Below, one piece after another: positions 36,743 through 47,295 of a stretch of DNA of 64,000 nt (positions are counted from its first letter, which is position 1; each line of letters starts with the position of its first letter). The notes under the pieces are model-generated. The model saw only the letters and a program-made list of their open reading frames with translations, had not been told where the DNA came from and did no database searches. The translations under genes and the position numbers were made by a program. Source of the stretch: Acholoe squamosa (lineage: Eukaryota > Annelida > Polychaeta > Phyllodocida > Polynoidae); assembly GCA_949317995.1 (NCBI GenBank), contig OX439050.1, forward strand, positions 53,135,777 through 53,199,776, given 5' to 3'.

Positions 36743-37845
36743 GAAGCTTGCCCCGCAGGGCTACTAATATGGAATAGAAAAGAAGCTTCCCCGCAGGGCT
36801 ACTTTAATGGAATAGAATAGAATTTTGCCCCGCAGGGCTAGTCATTCAAATTCAATAGCCCTGCGGGGCAAGCTTCTTTTCTATTCCATATTAGTAGCCC
36901 TGCGGGGCAAGCTTCTATTCTATACCATATTGATAGCCCTGCGGGGCAAGCTTCTATTCTATACCATATTGCCCCCGCAGGGCTACTAATATGGAATAGA
37001 AAAGAAGCTTGCCCCGCAGGGCTACTTTAATGGAATAGAATAGAATTTTGCCCCGCAGGGCTAGTCATTCAAATTCAATAGCCCTGCGGGGCAAGCTTCT
37101 TTTCTATTCCATATTAGTAGCCCTGCGGGGCAAGCTTCTATTCTATACCATTTTGATAGCCCTGCGGGGCAAGCTTCTATTCTATACCATATTGCCCCCG
37201 CAGGGCTACTAATATGGAATAGAAAAGAAGCTTGCCCCGCAGGGCTACTTTAATGGAATAGAATAGAATTTTGCCCCGCAGGGCTAGTCATTCAAATTCA
37301 ATAGCCCTGCGGGGCAAACTTCTTTTCTAGTAGCCCTGCGGGGCAAGCTTCTATTCTATACCATATTGCCCCCGCAGGGCTACTAATATGGAATAGAAAA
37401 GAAGCTTGCCCCGCAGGGCTACTTTATTGGAATAGAATAGAATTTTGCCCCGCAGGGCTAGTCATTCAAATTCAATAGCCCTGCGGGGCAAGCTTCTTTT
37501 CTATTCCATATTAGTAGCCCTGCGGGGCAAGCTTCTATTCTATACCATTTTGATAGCCCTGCGGGGCAAGCTTCTACTCTATACCATATTGCCCCCGCAG
37601 GGCTACTAATATGGAATAGAAAAGAAGCTTGCCCCGCAGGGCTACTTTAATGGAATAGAATAGAATTTTGCCCCGCAGGGCTAGTCATTCAAATTCAATA
37701 GCCCTGCGGGGCAAGCTTCTTTTCTATTCCATATTAGTAGCCCTGCGGGGCAAGCTTCTTTTCTATACCATTTTGATAGCCCTGCGGGGCAAGCTTCTAT
37801 TCTATACCATTTTGATAGCCCTGCGAGGCAAGCTTCCATTCTATC
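36743..37845. repeat. Array of 39-bp monomers in alternating orientation
   Basis: About 30 copies of the core GCCCCGCAGGGCTA or its complement TAGCCCTGCGGGGC occur, each in a 39-bp monomer (core, AAGCTTCTATTCTATACC-type spacer). Monomers are arranged as roughly three forward then three reverse, and this higher-order unit of about 223 bp repeats nearly five times, once shortened to 174 bp. Every core is itself a small hairpin, and forward and reverse blocks can also pair. Open frames in it merely repeat IALRGKLLFYTIL. Confidence 0.95.
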
Positions 37846-37911
37846 TTATATGTGCAACTCAATAAGGATGATAAAAAATGTTTCAAATAGAACTAGATCA
37901 TCGGTTTTTAG

Positions 37912-38018
37912 TTACTGAATAAGGGTCATCTTCATGATTACAAACATTTACTGAATAAGGGTAATGACCCTTATTCAGTAACTATTTACAATAGTCAAGA
38001 TGACCCTTATTCAGTTAA
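37912..38018. repeat. Nested inverted repeat TTACTGAATAAGGGT
   Basis: The inner pair TTACTGAATAAGGGT (37948-37962) and ACCCTTATTCAGTAA (37967-37981) is perfect with a 4-nt loop. The outer pair TTACTGAATAAGGGTCATC (37912) and GATGACCCTTATTCAG (38000) encloses it. It can form a hairpin or cruciform and lies just downstream of the 39-bp array. Confidence 0.85.
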
Positions 38019-39366
38019 GAATGCCCTTCTACCACTATCACATTCACATTAAAGAGGAATACACAGAACAAGCCATTCCATTTCCTTCATTTAGATTCCA
38101 TCTTTTCCATTCACCCTCTAATTTTCTTTAGTTTTCAAGAGTTATCACGACTTAATCTATTCTTTAGCGACTTAAAATGGGAGAATGCCAGGATGTTGTT
38201 CAAACCCATCTGAAACTGTGCTAGTCACATATAAGGACCGGGTATGTGTATTGACATTTATAAGCGCCGGGTTGTTTTATCGGGCCCATGTTTCTTTTGG
38301 TTTGGTTGATTTTCCCTCTACTAATTATTATCAAAAGTCTGTAAGTGGTGTACTATGTATGGTCATTTATTCAACGCTAATGCCACCATCTTGAATCGGT
38401 CCAGGTGAATTTTACATGCACTTCCGGTGACAGAGAAAACGTCTCGCTTGACCACAAGATGACGCCCCAGCCCTCACCAAATCATCCATGAACTGCACAA
38501 AACCACCAGCTCCAAAGAACCCTTTCTTCCTGACCATGATAAGACACATACTTGGATGGACATGAGCCCAGACTGTACCATCAGAAAACAGCTGGTTGCA
38601 TGTCCACGCCATGTGGACACCACAATGGAACCTCTGCTCTTTTTTCATTTTTCCTTCTTATGTTTTTTATTCTTGCCATTACAAAGGCCTACTTATGGCT
38701 GTTAGAAGGGGTGGGGCGTGAATGCATGGAGGGACACAGCGGGAAGGGTAGGTATGAGTAGGGTGGGACAATGGGATGGCTTTACCTTTTGGTGTTCTAT
38801 TGTAAAGGGCTTAGTCTGTTTGTCAGGGGTGTATGGGGCCTTTGGTCGGTTTGTCATGGACGTAAGAGGCCTCGTGACCATATTGTCTGTGATAGTAGGT
38901 GTGTTTCTGAGTGCATACCTTAACAATAAGGAATAGGGTGAGACTGCTTGTGGTCGCTAAGAACCCATGACCTTAACCCCCCCCCTTCCCACCACTCCTC
39001 TGTTCTACTGATTTTCACTCTTATGTCTATAGCTTATCCCTATCCCGGTGTACTAGAGTATGCCAGGTTTTTATATTTTCTTTACGCAAGACACCTTTCA
39101 AACTACAAACATTTGTTGTCAATCTCTATTTATTCCGGTCTCTGTTTTTGTGTGTGGGTATACATACATGTATCATTATCTTCTTTCTTTCTCTATACCT
39201 AGTTCAGTCTGCTTGTATCTGCCTTGGTATCCCTCGGTCTTCTCATGTTATTTATAGGCTCTACACCCCTATTTGCCACTAACTATCTTCTGTCTTGCGC
39301 TTTCGTTTCTCTTTCCGTGTAATAATGTAAAGTGGTTACAGACAAAACATGTTGTTTAATGGTCAA
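38019..39366. other. No gene confirmed; one intriguing open frame
   Basis: On the minus strand 38412-38648 is open for 78 codons, including LFSDGTVWAHVHPS and KKGFFGAGGFVQFMDD, with a GTGAGGG donor-like site after MDDL. It has a coding-like composition, but I do not recognise it. Confidence 0.3.
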
Positions 39367-39380
39367 TCACTATTCCTTCC

Positions 39381-39548
39381 AGGGCTTCCCTAGCCCACTT
39401 AAAAGGGTCTATTTCTCCTCTTTCCTAACCCCTTGGTTGTGTGTGGTGCACATATGCGCAGGCACCGACACATTGTATAATGTAGTTTTCTCGCCATGAC
39501 TATGACCTTGGCTGTCGAAATGGCGTTAAGCATCTATTCCTCACTCAC
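39381..39548 (+). mobile_element. SINE-like retroposon with target-site duplication
   Basis: It is flanked by TCACTATTCCTTCC at 39367-39380 and 39549-39562. It starts AGGGCTTCCCTAGCCC and ends in CTCACTCAC, so part of the duplication may overlap the tail. Slightly shorter than the other copies. Confidence 0.75.
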
Positions 39549-39562
39549 TCACTATTCCTTCC

Positions 39563-42500
39563 TGCACTGCAGCCCTCATCAGAGTTCTCTCTGTAAGGAC
39601 GACCATCATTCCCACTCTCCCTCCTGCACCTGACACCCCTGTGTATTAATTACAACAATTAACCCTACCTTAATGAAGCCCTCCCTCTACCACCCCGCTA
39701 TCTACCCCCTAGTGGCCAACCTGCACATCAATCTGCCCCTTGTCACCGTTGTGACTGGTCCAGCGTTAGAACCGACAACAACTTAACACCGTTTCTGTGT
39801 AGTCTCCAATCAGAGTGCAGTCAAGCATGACAATGTAGACCTAATGATAGGCCTACAGTTAGGCCTGAGTTTACTTGCTGGTGCATCACGGTGGAAGCGG
39901 AGCTGATGAGGTAGTCTTTGATTGTGATATGATATGATAAAGGAGAGATAAGATTGAATTACACTAATTGGTTTTAGTGTAATACCAAACTGTAGAGTTT
40001 AGTCCAGTGCAAATTGGGATGCAAAATAAACAGATTTATTTCCGCATTTATTTAATACTAGACACTTGGTTTACCAACTTGTAGGGGTGATTCATAGGAG
40101 TATTGGACTTGACATTGAAATTTAATTTTATGACAATGACTAGAGATGGTGGTCCCTTCCCCCCGTTGCTGTCATGTGCATGTATGCTTATGACTCTAAT
40201 TAAAGTAGATAACATAGTAGTACACGTGTAAAACACCCACACACACACACACTTGTATCTTATTCACTTCCATATTTTTCAAGTCTATGTCCATGCCCTG
40301 TCACTTCCATGTGCAATCCCATTGTGCATCTCACATTATTGATATGGTAACCGTGAAATGAGGCATATTTCTATCAGCTACTGCTGCAGGATGTGCCCAC
40401 TTATACACGTGCTGTAGATGACAAGATATGCATTAATATTTGCCATTAGGAAATCTGCCTCTGGGGTGTTGTTCAACTGTTTTGCTCTATTTGAATATCT
40501 GTTGGAATGCCTCCTCACTAGACAACGTATAACAAGTTGAACCCGGGATGTCTTCCAATTTTGAGCTGGTATTAACTTTGTGTAAGGAAAGGATGAAAAA
40601 AATATATATTGCCCAGAATTTATAGTCATACATTAGGCATTGCCAAAGATGGATTACTACCCTGAATCTATTGATTCAATGTCCTACACGCTACCATTAT
40701 CCCAAGTGGTTAGGTGATCGGTAGGGGTAGATCCTGTACTGCCACAGTGAACAACATTTTTCAACTTGTTTTTATTGATGTTTTATTGAATTTTGAGCAT
40801 TAAATTGTGGTATTAATGCCTTGATGTAATACTTATCGTTAAAGCACAGGATGGGCATGATAGATAGAATACAATCCCGGGAATACAATGTAATCATTAA
40901 AGACATGTGACCTGAAAACCCAACTACTGATACTATTTTATATGAGTTTTCTTTAACATTTTTTCCAGTGCATGCTCTCACACTCACATGGTAATAAATA
41001 ATTCAGATTTTGAAGACCTCACTCCCCTTGTCATATATGCAGAGAAACACCCTGCTCCCCTTCACTCTTCCACAATAATAACATCTGCACTTGTTGACAG
41101 GGCAGTATAACCAGGTCCAAAGGTGTGAATACAGCAGTGCCCTGAGGCCCAGGAGATGTCTTCAGTCCGCTCCACAAGTGCAGTAAATAACAGATGACTC
41201 TGACAGAAGAGGCTCCCAACAAGGGACCGTGACAATGAGCCGTTTAGGCTGAACAGCCCTAACAGCTTTAGAGGTCCATCGGCCACCCTAGGGCCCATCA
41301 ATCTGGGGGTGAAGTGGGGAGGATGTCAAAGGGAGATGGGTTAGGGAGGAGGGGTGATGAGGGGGTGGGATTGGCAACCAGATAAAGCCACAACTGCCAT
41401 GGAGAGCCTACAGCAAGAGTCAAAAAGGCAGTCGCCCATCCCTCGGGGAATTTTCATATTGCACAGGTTCGAAGTGCATCTGGTGATATATGGTTGTTTC
41501 TTTGTACCTCCCCTTCAGTAGAATGTACTGTTTCCCATTCAAATAAACGTATAAATGCAATGCATATTGTTTTACTGAAGCATGTATAACCTTACTGCAT
41601 AACCATCTATGGAAAAATGAATTGATTCAGCAGAATCCACGAGAATATAGTTTACCAGTTAGAACAAAGAGAGCAGAGAGAGGTCGGGTCACGTCTGTAA
41701 ATCAAGCATTAGACACTCAACTATCAGAATACATTGCGGCTCCCTGTCAATGAAGACAGACATAGAACTGCCCACTCCCCCTGTGAGGAACCGTGTGACT
41801 GATAGAAATCCCCCTCCTCACCCCACCCCCGCCCAAAACATTCCCTACCTACTCTGTGCATTATGATGGGGAAACAAAAAGAGACAGCCAATTGGGGAGG
41901 TAAAAAATGGGCCCTTCTCGACGTCAAAAAACGCCCCTCTTGCTACAGCTAGGATTGAGAGAGGATTGGGGGAGAGGGGCTGGTGCTCTTTGCTCCCCCT
42001 CCTCTCCCCCCTGCCACTCGGTTGCCATAGAAATGACCTTGGCTGTGCTTGACCCCCAACGGTCAGTGGGGTCTGGGGACAAATTGACCATTTGGCTTGG
42101 TGGTGGTCACTCAGTGATGGTCTGTGCCTGTTCAGTAGGGCCTGAGTGGAGTAGGAGTAGGTCCACTGGTCACTCAGCCCCCCCCCCCTTTATTGCTACC
42201 ATACTTCTACCCAGATCTAGGCTTAACAAAAAGTGCCTTGCAGACCCCGTATCCATGTATGGATACTATCTATCAAGCACCAACATGTATTCATACCCCC
42301 CTTTCTTCTTATACAAGCTTGGACAATTATTCAGAGCGCACGGCGCGTATTTGAGACTATTACTAGTACACTTACCTAGATGCGTTTTCTATATATTGAA
42401 TATATTTTAAAGTATAAATCGATGAGGAGTCGTCTATCTGGACACCAATGGCCTTTGGAGCAGAGATGTCAATGGTGGTGCTCCAGAGAGAGTAATGTCT

Positions 42501-43164
42501 GCATAGAGATTGTTCCCCGCATCAATCTAACAAGTGCTACTATAGGGTGAACAGGTCTATTAGACGACCAGAGTATGATATGTCTTGATTTACCAGTATT
42601 TCCCAGATGATTTGAGATATCCATCATGGGCAGGTATTTGTGGATGTGTGGCGTTATTGTCTATTCTCTATAAATGGTATTCTATGTCTAAAATATAAAC
42701 TAATCAAACATATTCTATCTGAGGTACACGTTGGCTATAAAGATGTATGCATGTTAAACTCGACAAATAGTGAATGCTTAGTCTGTGGTGTACATGATGC
42801 GACAGGTTTTGGACAAAATAAGACATCCCACTCCTTTTTATTACAATGTATTTAGTGTTCTGAAATAAAGATTATTTCAAGAGGCCAACCTCTAAAATCC
42901 AATGTGATGCCAATAAAATATTTAAAAAGGTAAAAGCATGTGAGATTCATCTATGGGCACAGTGATTCCCACGCCTGATATAAAGCAATATGATAGATTA
43001 ATAAAGCTATATTAATTAGCTCTGATATCGAATGACACCTGTATAGGCACATCTCTATTACAGAGAGTTCTTCTTCCCCACATCTTTTACACACCTGTAA
43101 GACCCCTTCCCCTACAAAACCTGACACCAGCACATTCACCGTCCACCAAAATCAAAGCCAAGGT
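39563..43164. other. 3.6 kb without a recognised gene
   Basis: Mostly AT-rich. The minus-strand frames at 41031-41301 and the 167-codon plus-strand frame at 41907-42410 lack domains and clear exon signals. A CA microsatellite lies at 40239-40252. Confidence 0.4.
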
Positions 43165-43578
43165 TTAACCATTTAAAGCCGACATGCCACATGTGTTAGT
43201 GAGGGAGTAATAGATGTTTAACGCCATTACGTCAGCTTAGGTCATATTCATGGCGAGAACTACATTAAACGATTTCACAGAAAAATGTGTCGGTGCCCGC
43301 GCATATGTGCACCACACACATCCGAGGGGATAGAAAATAGGAGATATAGACCCTTTTAAGTGGGCTAGAGAAGCCCTCATTTGATAACTGGTGCACCTAC
43401 ATAGTGAATAATTCTGGTAGCACTGTGTGTGTATCACACTAACAGGTTCATGGGTAATATAGCCAACCCCCAGGACCACCATGGTGCATTAATGTAGCCC
43501 TGGCGAGTAACTCGCCACTGTTATACAGCCACACATTAAGACATCATACATAAAGCATTATGCTACCCTTAAAGGTAA
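43165..43578. mobile_element. TTAA-family MITE carrying a nested SINE
   Basis: The left terminus TTAACCATTTAAAGCCGAC and the right terminus GCTACCCTTAAAGG, with AGCCCTGGCGAGTAACTCGCC inside, are family sequence. They are separated by the SINE copy at 43199-43376. The order of events is MITE first, SINE second. Confidence 0.6.
43199..43376 (-). mobile_element. SINE-like retroposon nested in a MITE
   Basis: It has the same family and orientation as the copy at 4753-4933: GTGAGGGAGTAATAGATG at one end, GTGGGCTAGAGAAGCCC at the other. No clear target duplication was found, and it is the most diverged of the four copies. Confidence 0.65.
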
Positions 43579-44196
43579 TATCTCACAGCGGCACCACTGC
43601 ACCTAGCGGACAACACAGACACCAAAGCACCTCTCTGATGCCACAGAACCCACCATTTTAACAAAGGGTTAAAAAGAAGTGAAGAAAACCTCACCCCGTG
43701 TCCCATTCTGTCTACACAAGTACAAAGCTGTATAGGATGGTCTAACTGGTTTCCCACGTGTGTTGTTCTCACGGCTCCATGTCAGGGCGGGTACCTTCCT
43801 CACCACTAATGGTCCTACCGTGTGACAGCCACAAGGTTATACAAGTAGCTCTATGTACATGAACTGCCGAGCTGGATTTTCCACCTTTCTAGATTTTGTA
43901 ATATCAAACTGATCGTTTAATCCAAAAACAGAAACTCTCCGAAAATACCCAGCGACACTTGAGAACACTGTGATGATTAGTGTGTAGATATAAATATGGA
44001 TTTGAATGTAGCTGGCGAGTGCTAGCACCATTGAAGTCAGCTCACAGGGGCAGCATTCACACATCATACCGACCCTCGGGTTTTGATGCACCACTAATTG
44101 GGCGGCATGATGCACCACTTCAGTGCTGGGAATTAATGGACTCATCCAGTGATCCACCTGCATTGCTTGCATCATGCCAACAAAGGAGAATGGGTC

Positions 44197-44899
44197 TAGA
44201 GGCATCATGCAACCCTTGAAATTGTTTAACTCGCTAGAGGCATCATGCGGCCCTTAAATGGTTTAACTCGTCAGAGGCATCATGCAGCCCTTAAATAGTT
44301 TAACTCGCAAGAGGCATCATGCGGCCCTTAAATGGTTTAACTCGCTAGAGGCATCATGCAACCCTTAAATGGTTTAACTCGCCAGAGGCATCATGCGGCC
44401 CTTAAAATGGTTTAACTCGCCAGAGGCATCTTGCGGCCCTTAAATGGTTTAACTCGACAGAGGCATCATGCGGCCCTTAAAATGGTTTAACTCGCCAGAG
44501 GCATCTTGCGGCCCTTAAATGGTTTAACTCGACAGAGGCATCATGCAGCCCTTAAATGGTTTAACTCGCCAGAGGCATCTTGCGGCCCTTAACTGGTTTA
44601 ACTCGCTAGAGGCATCATGCGGCCCTTAAAATGGTTTAACTCGCTAGAGGCATCATGCGGCCCTTAAAATGGTTTAACTCGCCAGAGGCATCATGCGGTA
44701 CTTAAATGATTTAACTCGCCAGAGGCATCATGCGGTACTTAAATGGTTTAACTCGCCAGAGGCATCATGCGGCCCTTAAATGGTTTAACTCGACAGAGGC
44801 ATCATGCGGCCCTTAAAATGGTTTAACTCGCCAGAGGCATCATGCAACCCTTAAATGGTTTAACTCGCCAGAGGCATCATGCGGCCCTTAAATGGTTAA
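44197..44899. repeat. 37-bp minisatellite derived from a MITE terminus
   Basis: About 19 units of GAGGCATCATGCGGCCC TTAAATGGTTTAACTCGCCA, each 36-38 bp. The unit equals the right terminus of the TTAA MITE family (GCATCATG...GGCCCTTAAATGGTTAA) plus a GAGTTA-type link. MITE-interior words lie immediately to the left (44010-44196), and the array ends at a normal terminus with TTAA at 44896-44899. Variants GCGGTACTT, GCAACCCTT and TCTTGCGG are scattered or paired, indicating unequal exchange. Confidence 0.9.
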
Positions 44900-44969
44900 C
44901 GTCGCTTACTTGCACCTGGCGATACGGGGAGATATGATACAGTTGCGGGCGGCAGGTGGAAGGAGCAGA

Positions 44970-45252
44970 TGTAACGCTGGTTTATATATCAAATGAACAA
45001 CTCCATGCACACCGAGTCCCAGTACAAATCTGAGGATTCATTTTATTTCTATCCTATATATACTCTTACATGTTTGCATTCATTTCATGTTTTTCTGTCA
45101 ATCACTTACATGCTTCCCCAATGGCTCCGCCCCCCCATTTTAGCCCCTCCCCTTTTGTGGTCACTACAGTGTGCCTCAATTAATTATTCTTACATAACCC
45201 TTGATACCCCCTTCCCACCTGTATACCAATTATACTATGTATCCCCGTTACA
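44970..45252 (-). repeat. 3' LTR of the retrotransposon
   Basis: 283 bp, with TGTAACG...CGTTACA ends, same as 52777-53059. On the minus strand a TATA box (GTATATATAGG, 45053-45063) is followed only a few bases later by AATAAA (45042-45047). RNA start and polyadenylation therefore probably fall close together, and the R region is short. Confidence 0.95.
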
Positions 45253-45263
45253 CCGCTCCCCCC
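45253..45263 (-). other. Polypurine tract (plus-strand primer)
   Basis: The minus strand reads GGGGGGAGCGG directly upstream of the 3' LTR, the expected position for the RNase H-resistant primer of second-strand synthesis. Confidence 0.8.
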
Positions 45264-45304
45264 ATTAGCTTACACGCATGTGTAAGTCACACCCCTCTCC
45301 TGCA

Positions 45305-47173
45305 TTAATTTATATGGTCAATTTGGGGGTACAGCCCCTTGGACATGGCCCCCACTGTCGGACCTTCATTGGTAGTCAACGTCAGGGGCTGCATTTCCAA
45401 TTCAATTTGCTCAGACCCCTCCGTCACTTTGCCTGGACATGTCGGCACTATGTGGTCAGCAGGCCCTTTTGTTATGGGTTTCATCCTAGATGCCTTTTCT
45501 GTGAGTTTCTTCAGGAATGTTCTGTTTACATAAATTCTACCCATCAATATTAATGATACGGTGAGCATGAGACCAAATACTATTACACCCGCCAACACAC
45601 CATGCCATACAACGTTATTATGTGATTTTGCTATCTGCATTACGTCTGTGTGCCTCCAGTTATCCAGGTCATGGAGTGGTACTACCAGTTGTGGATGAAG
45701 ATCTAACTCCTTAATCACCTCCGTCTTCATCCTTTTCGGCCAGGTGTAATTAATTGCGGGCAGTGTCAACGGCTCAGCGTATCTTATGGTCAGGTTGGCC
45801 GCCCCCATATCAATACCCCTTACTGTCCAATCTGTAGATTCCAAGGCACAATTATCTTTCAATATAAACTTTTGCACCCCTGTGGCGTCTATAATTTCAG
45901 GGCTTTTTCCTGGGCATCTCCTAATTATCCTAGTTTTATCATAGGATACCACTACTACCCTCGACAGATATGTGGGTGATCTATACACCAGTGATCTTTG
46001 CTGTGACCTGCGGGATACTGTGACATTGCAGGTATTCGGAGATTTACCCATTATCAAATTAGACTCGCATTTCCTTGTCTGATGTTGTACTGGCGGGTAG
46101 CATACCTTGGGGTTATTTCCAAAACAATTGTTCTGGCGAGGGACAAAGGAGGCACCCGTCTCGGTGGATAGCGCTACTTGGCCCCTGCCATTGATTTTCC
46201 TTGTATAATTCGCATTTAATATAACTGGAAAATACACCAGTTGGTAGCTTATAAAATGCTCTCTGCTCACAGCTGGGATGATTACCTTAAATGCCAGCTG
46301 ACCTAGGGGGGTTTCCCACACTGGGAACACCGGTAGGAAACTGTAATACCAATGTTCATTCAAAGGAGAGTGGCCCCTTTTGCTCAACATGTGTAGTATT
46401 CTAGACAATTGTTCAATTGATAGGATTTCTCTAGACAAATGCCCCTTTTCCAATTGCAGTCTCTGGCTGTGGAATTGCGTTGCCTCCACCATATATTGCT
46501 TTACGGTCGTTTCTATTAATATGAACACTTGGTTTATCACCCTGTGTAACTGCAGACGGCGGATGGCACTCAAATAGCTGGTCCCCTGTTGGGCGATGTA
46601 GTTCACCATCCGTACCAGTTCATCTGTCTTGTCCTGCAGTGAATTTATTTGGTTCTTGTTTTGTAGAACCATCTGGCGCGTTGCATTGACGGCGGTCAGC
46701 ATGTCCTTCTCGTTATTTAAGATAGAAGACACCTGCATCTCTAGAGTTTTCACAATGCCTGCTACTTGGTTCACGTCTTTGTCTAGGGCTACACCAAACA
46801 ACCAGCGGGCAGCCCATCCCAAAATATTGGCAGCTCCGCGTTTCTGTCGTCCGGATGGAGCGGGCCCATCATTCAATACCTTATATCCCCCAATATCCAG
46901 GTGGTTAAGTATGTTGTTCATCCGCAGGTCCCAAACCAGTTTGTCTGTTTCCGATACATGGTCTTTGAAGGAATCCTGGTATTTCTGCAATTGTTGGACC
47001 GCCAATGAAATATTGGGGGGCTGTGGGGCCTGTAGTATCACCACTACCGTCCAAACCCCCGAGACCACTCGCGTCGCCCCGTCCTCCTCCACCAGGACGC
47101 CGTCGTTCTCCAGTAATGTACACCCCGCCATGTACAGCCACCATGTCCAGACCATTATCAATACCAACCTCAT
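45305..47173 (-). CDS. env: Envelope glycoprotein, F-type (errantivirus/baculovirus F-like)
   Basis: 622 residues, a class I-like membrane-fusion glycoprotein expected at the cell surface. It has a hydrophobic signal peptide at residues 1-19 and a furin-type site RQKR at 109-112. A Gly/Ala-rich hydrophobic segment follows directly (113-130, resembling a fusion peptide), then a heptad-rich region around 131-205. N-glycosylation sequons lie at Asn54, 163, 322, 383, 460 and 475. There is one transmembrane segment around 522-546 and a cytoplasmic tail of about 75 residues. The layout (RxKR, fusion peptide, coiled coil, single C-terminal anchor) is that of F-like Env proteins in insect errantiviruses. 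The gene starts 122 bp after pol stops, in a different frame, so it needs its own mRNA. An acceptor TTCTGATTACAG lies 16 bases before the ATG. No stops or frameshifts are seen. Confidence 0.9.
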   Translation of the reverse strand: MRLVLIMVWTWWLYMAGCTLLENDGVLVEEDGATRVVSGVWTVVVILQAPQPPNISLAVQQLQKYQDSFKDHVSETDKLVWDLRMNNILNHLDIGGYKVLNDGPAPSGRQKRGAANILGWAARWLFGVALDKDVNQVAGIVKTLEMQVSSILNNEKDMLTAVNATRQMVLQNKNQINSLQDKTDELVRMVNYIAQQGTSYLSAIRRLQLHRVINQVFILIETTVKQYMVEATQFHSQRLQLEKGHLSREILSIEQLSRILHMLSKRGHSPLNEHWYYSFLPVFPVWETPLGQLAFKVIIPAVSREHFISYQLVYFPVILNANYTRKINGRGQVALSTETGASFVPRQNNCFGNNPKVCYPPVQHQTRKCESNLIMGKSPNTCNVTVSRRSQQRSLVYRSPTYLSRVVVVSYDKTRIIRRCPGKSPEIIDATGVQKFILKDNCALESTDWTVRGIDMGAANLTIRYAEPLTLPAINYTWPKRMKTEVIKELDLHPQLVVPLHDLDNWRHTDVMQIAKSHNNVVWHGVLAGVIVFGLMLTVSLILMGRIYVNRTFLKKLTEKASRMKPITKGPADHIVPTCPGKVTEGSEQIELEMQPLTLTTNEGPTVGAMSKGLYPQIDHIN

Positions 47174-47189
47174 GTTGACTCCGGCACGT

Positions 47190-47202
47190 CTGTAATCAGA
47201 AT
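47190..47202 (-). promoter_or_regulatory. Candidate 3' splice site for env mRNA
   Basis: The minus strand reads CATTCTGATTACAG, then exon ACGTGCC and the env ATG 16 bases later. It pairs logically with the donor AAG|GTAACC at 52735 in the leader before gag. Inferred, not demonstrated. Confidence 0.5.
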
Positions 47203-47295
47203 GACGAACTTACATGAAAATCACACATCAAATGTACTTGTCTTTGTGTTTTTATAGGCTCCCTCCCCTCCTCCCCCTGCCCCGCCCCCTTGTGG

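Noticed and set aside
36743-37845. CRISPR-like array
   Set aside because: Repeats are palindromic, alternate in strand and have repeated rather than unique spacers. No cas genes; the genome is animal.
37668-37865. Protein with IALRGKLLFYTIL repeats
   Set aside because: The frame simply follows 39-bp monomers (13 codons each). No start context or splice signals support it.
41031-41301. Possible exon of the PRDM gene (FTPLDLVILP frame)
   Set aside because: No agreement with PR-domain sequence and no convincing acceptor and donor pair.
46629-47195. 188-codon plus-strand frame opposite env
   Set aside because: It is a shadow of the env coding sequence on the other strand, with no domain of its own.
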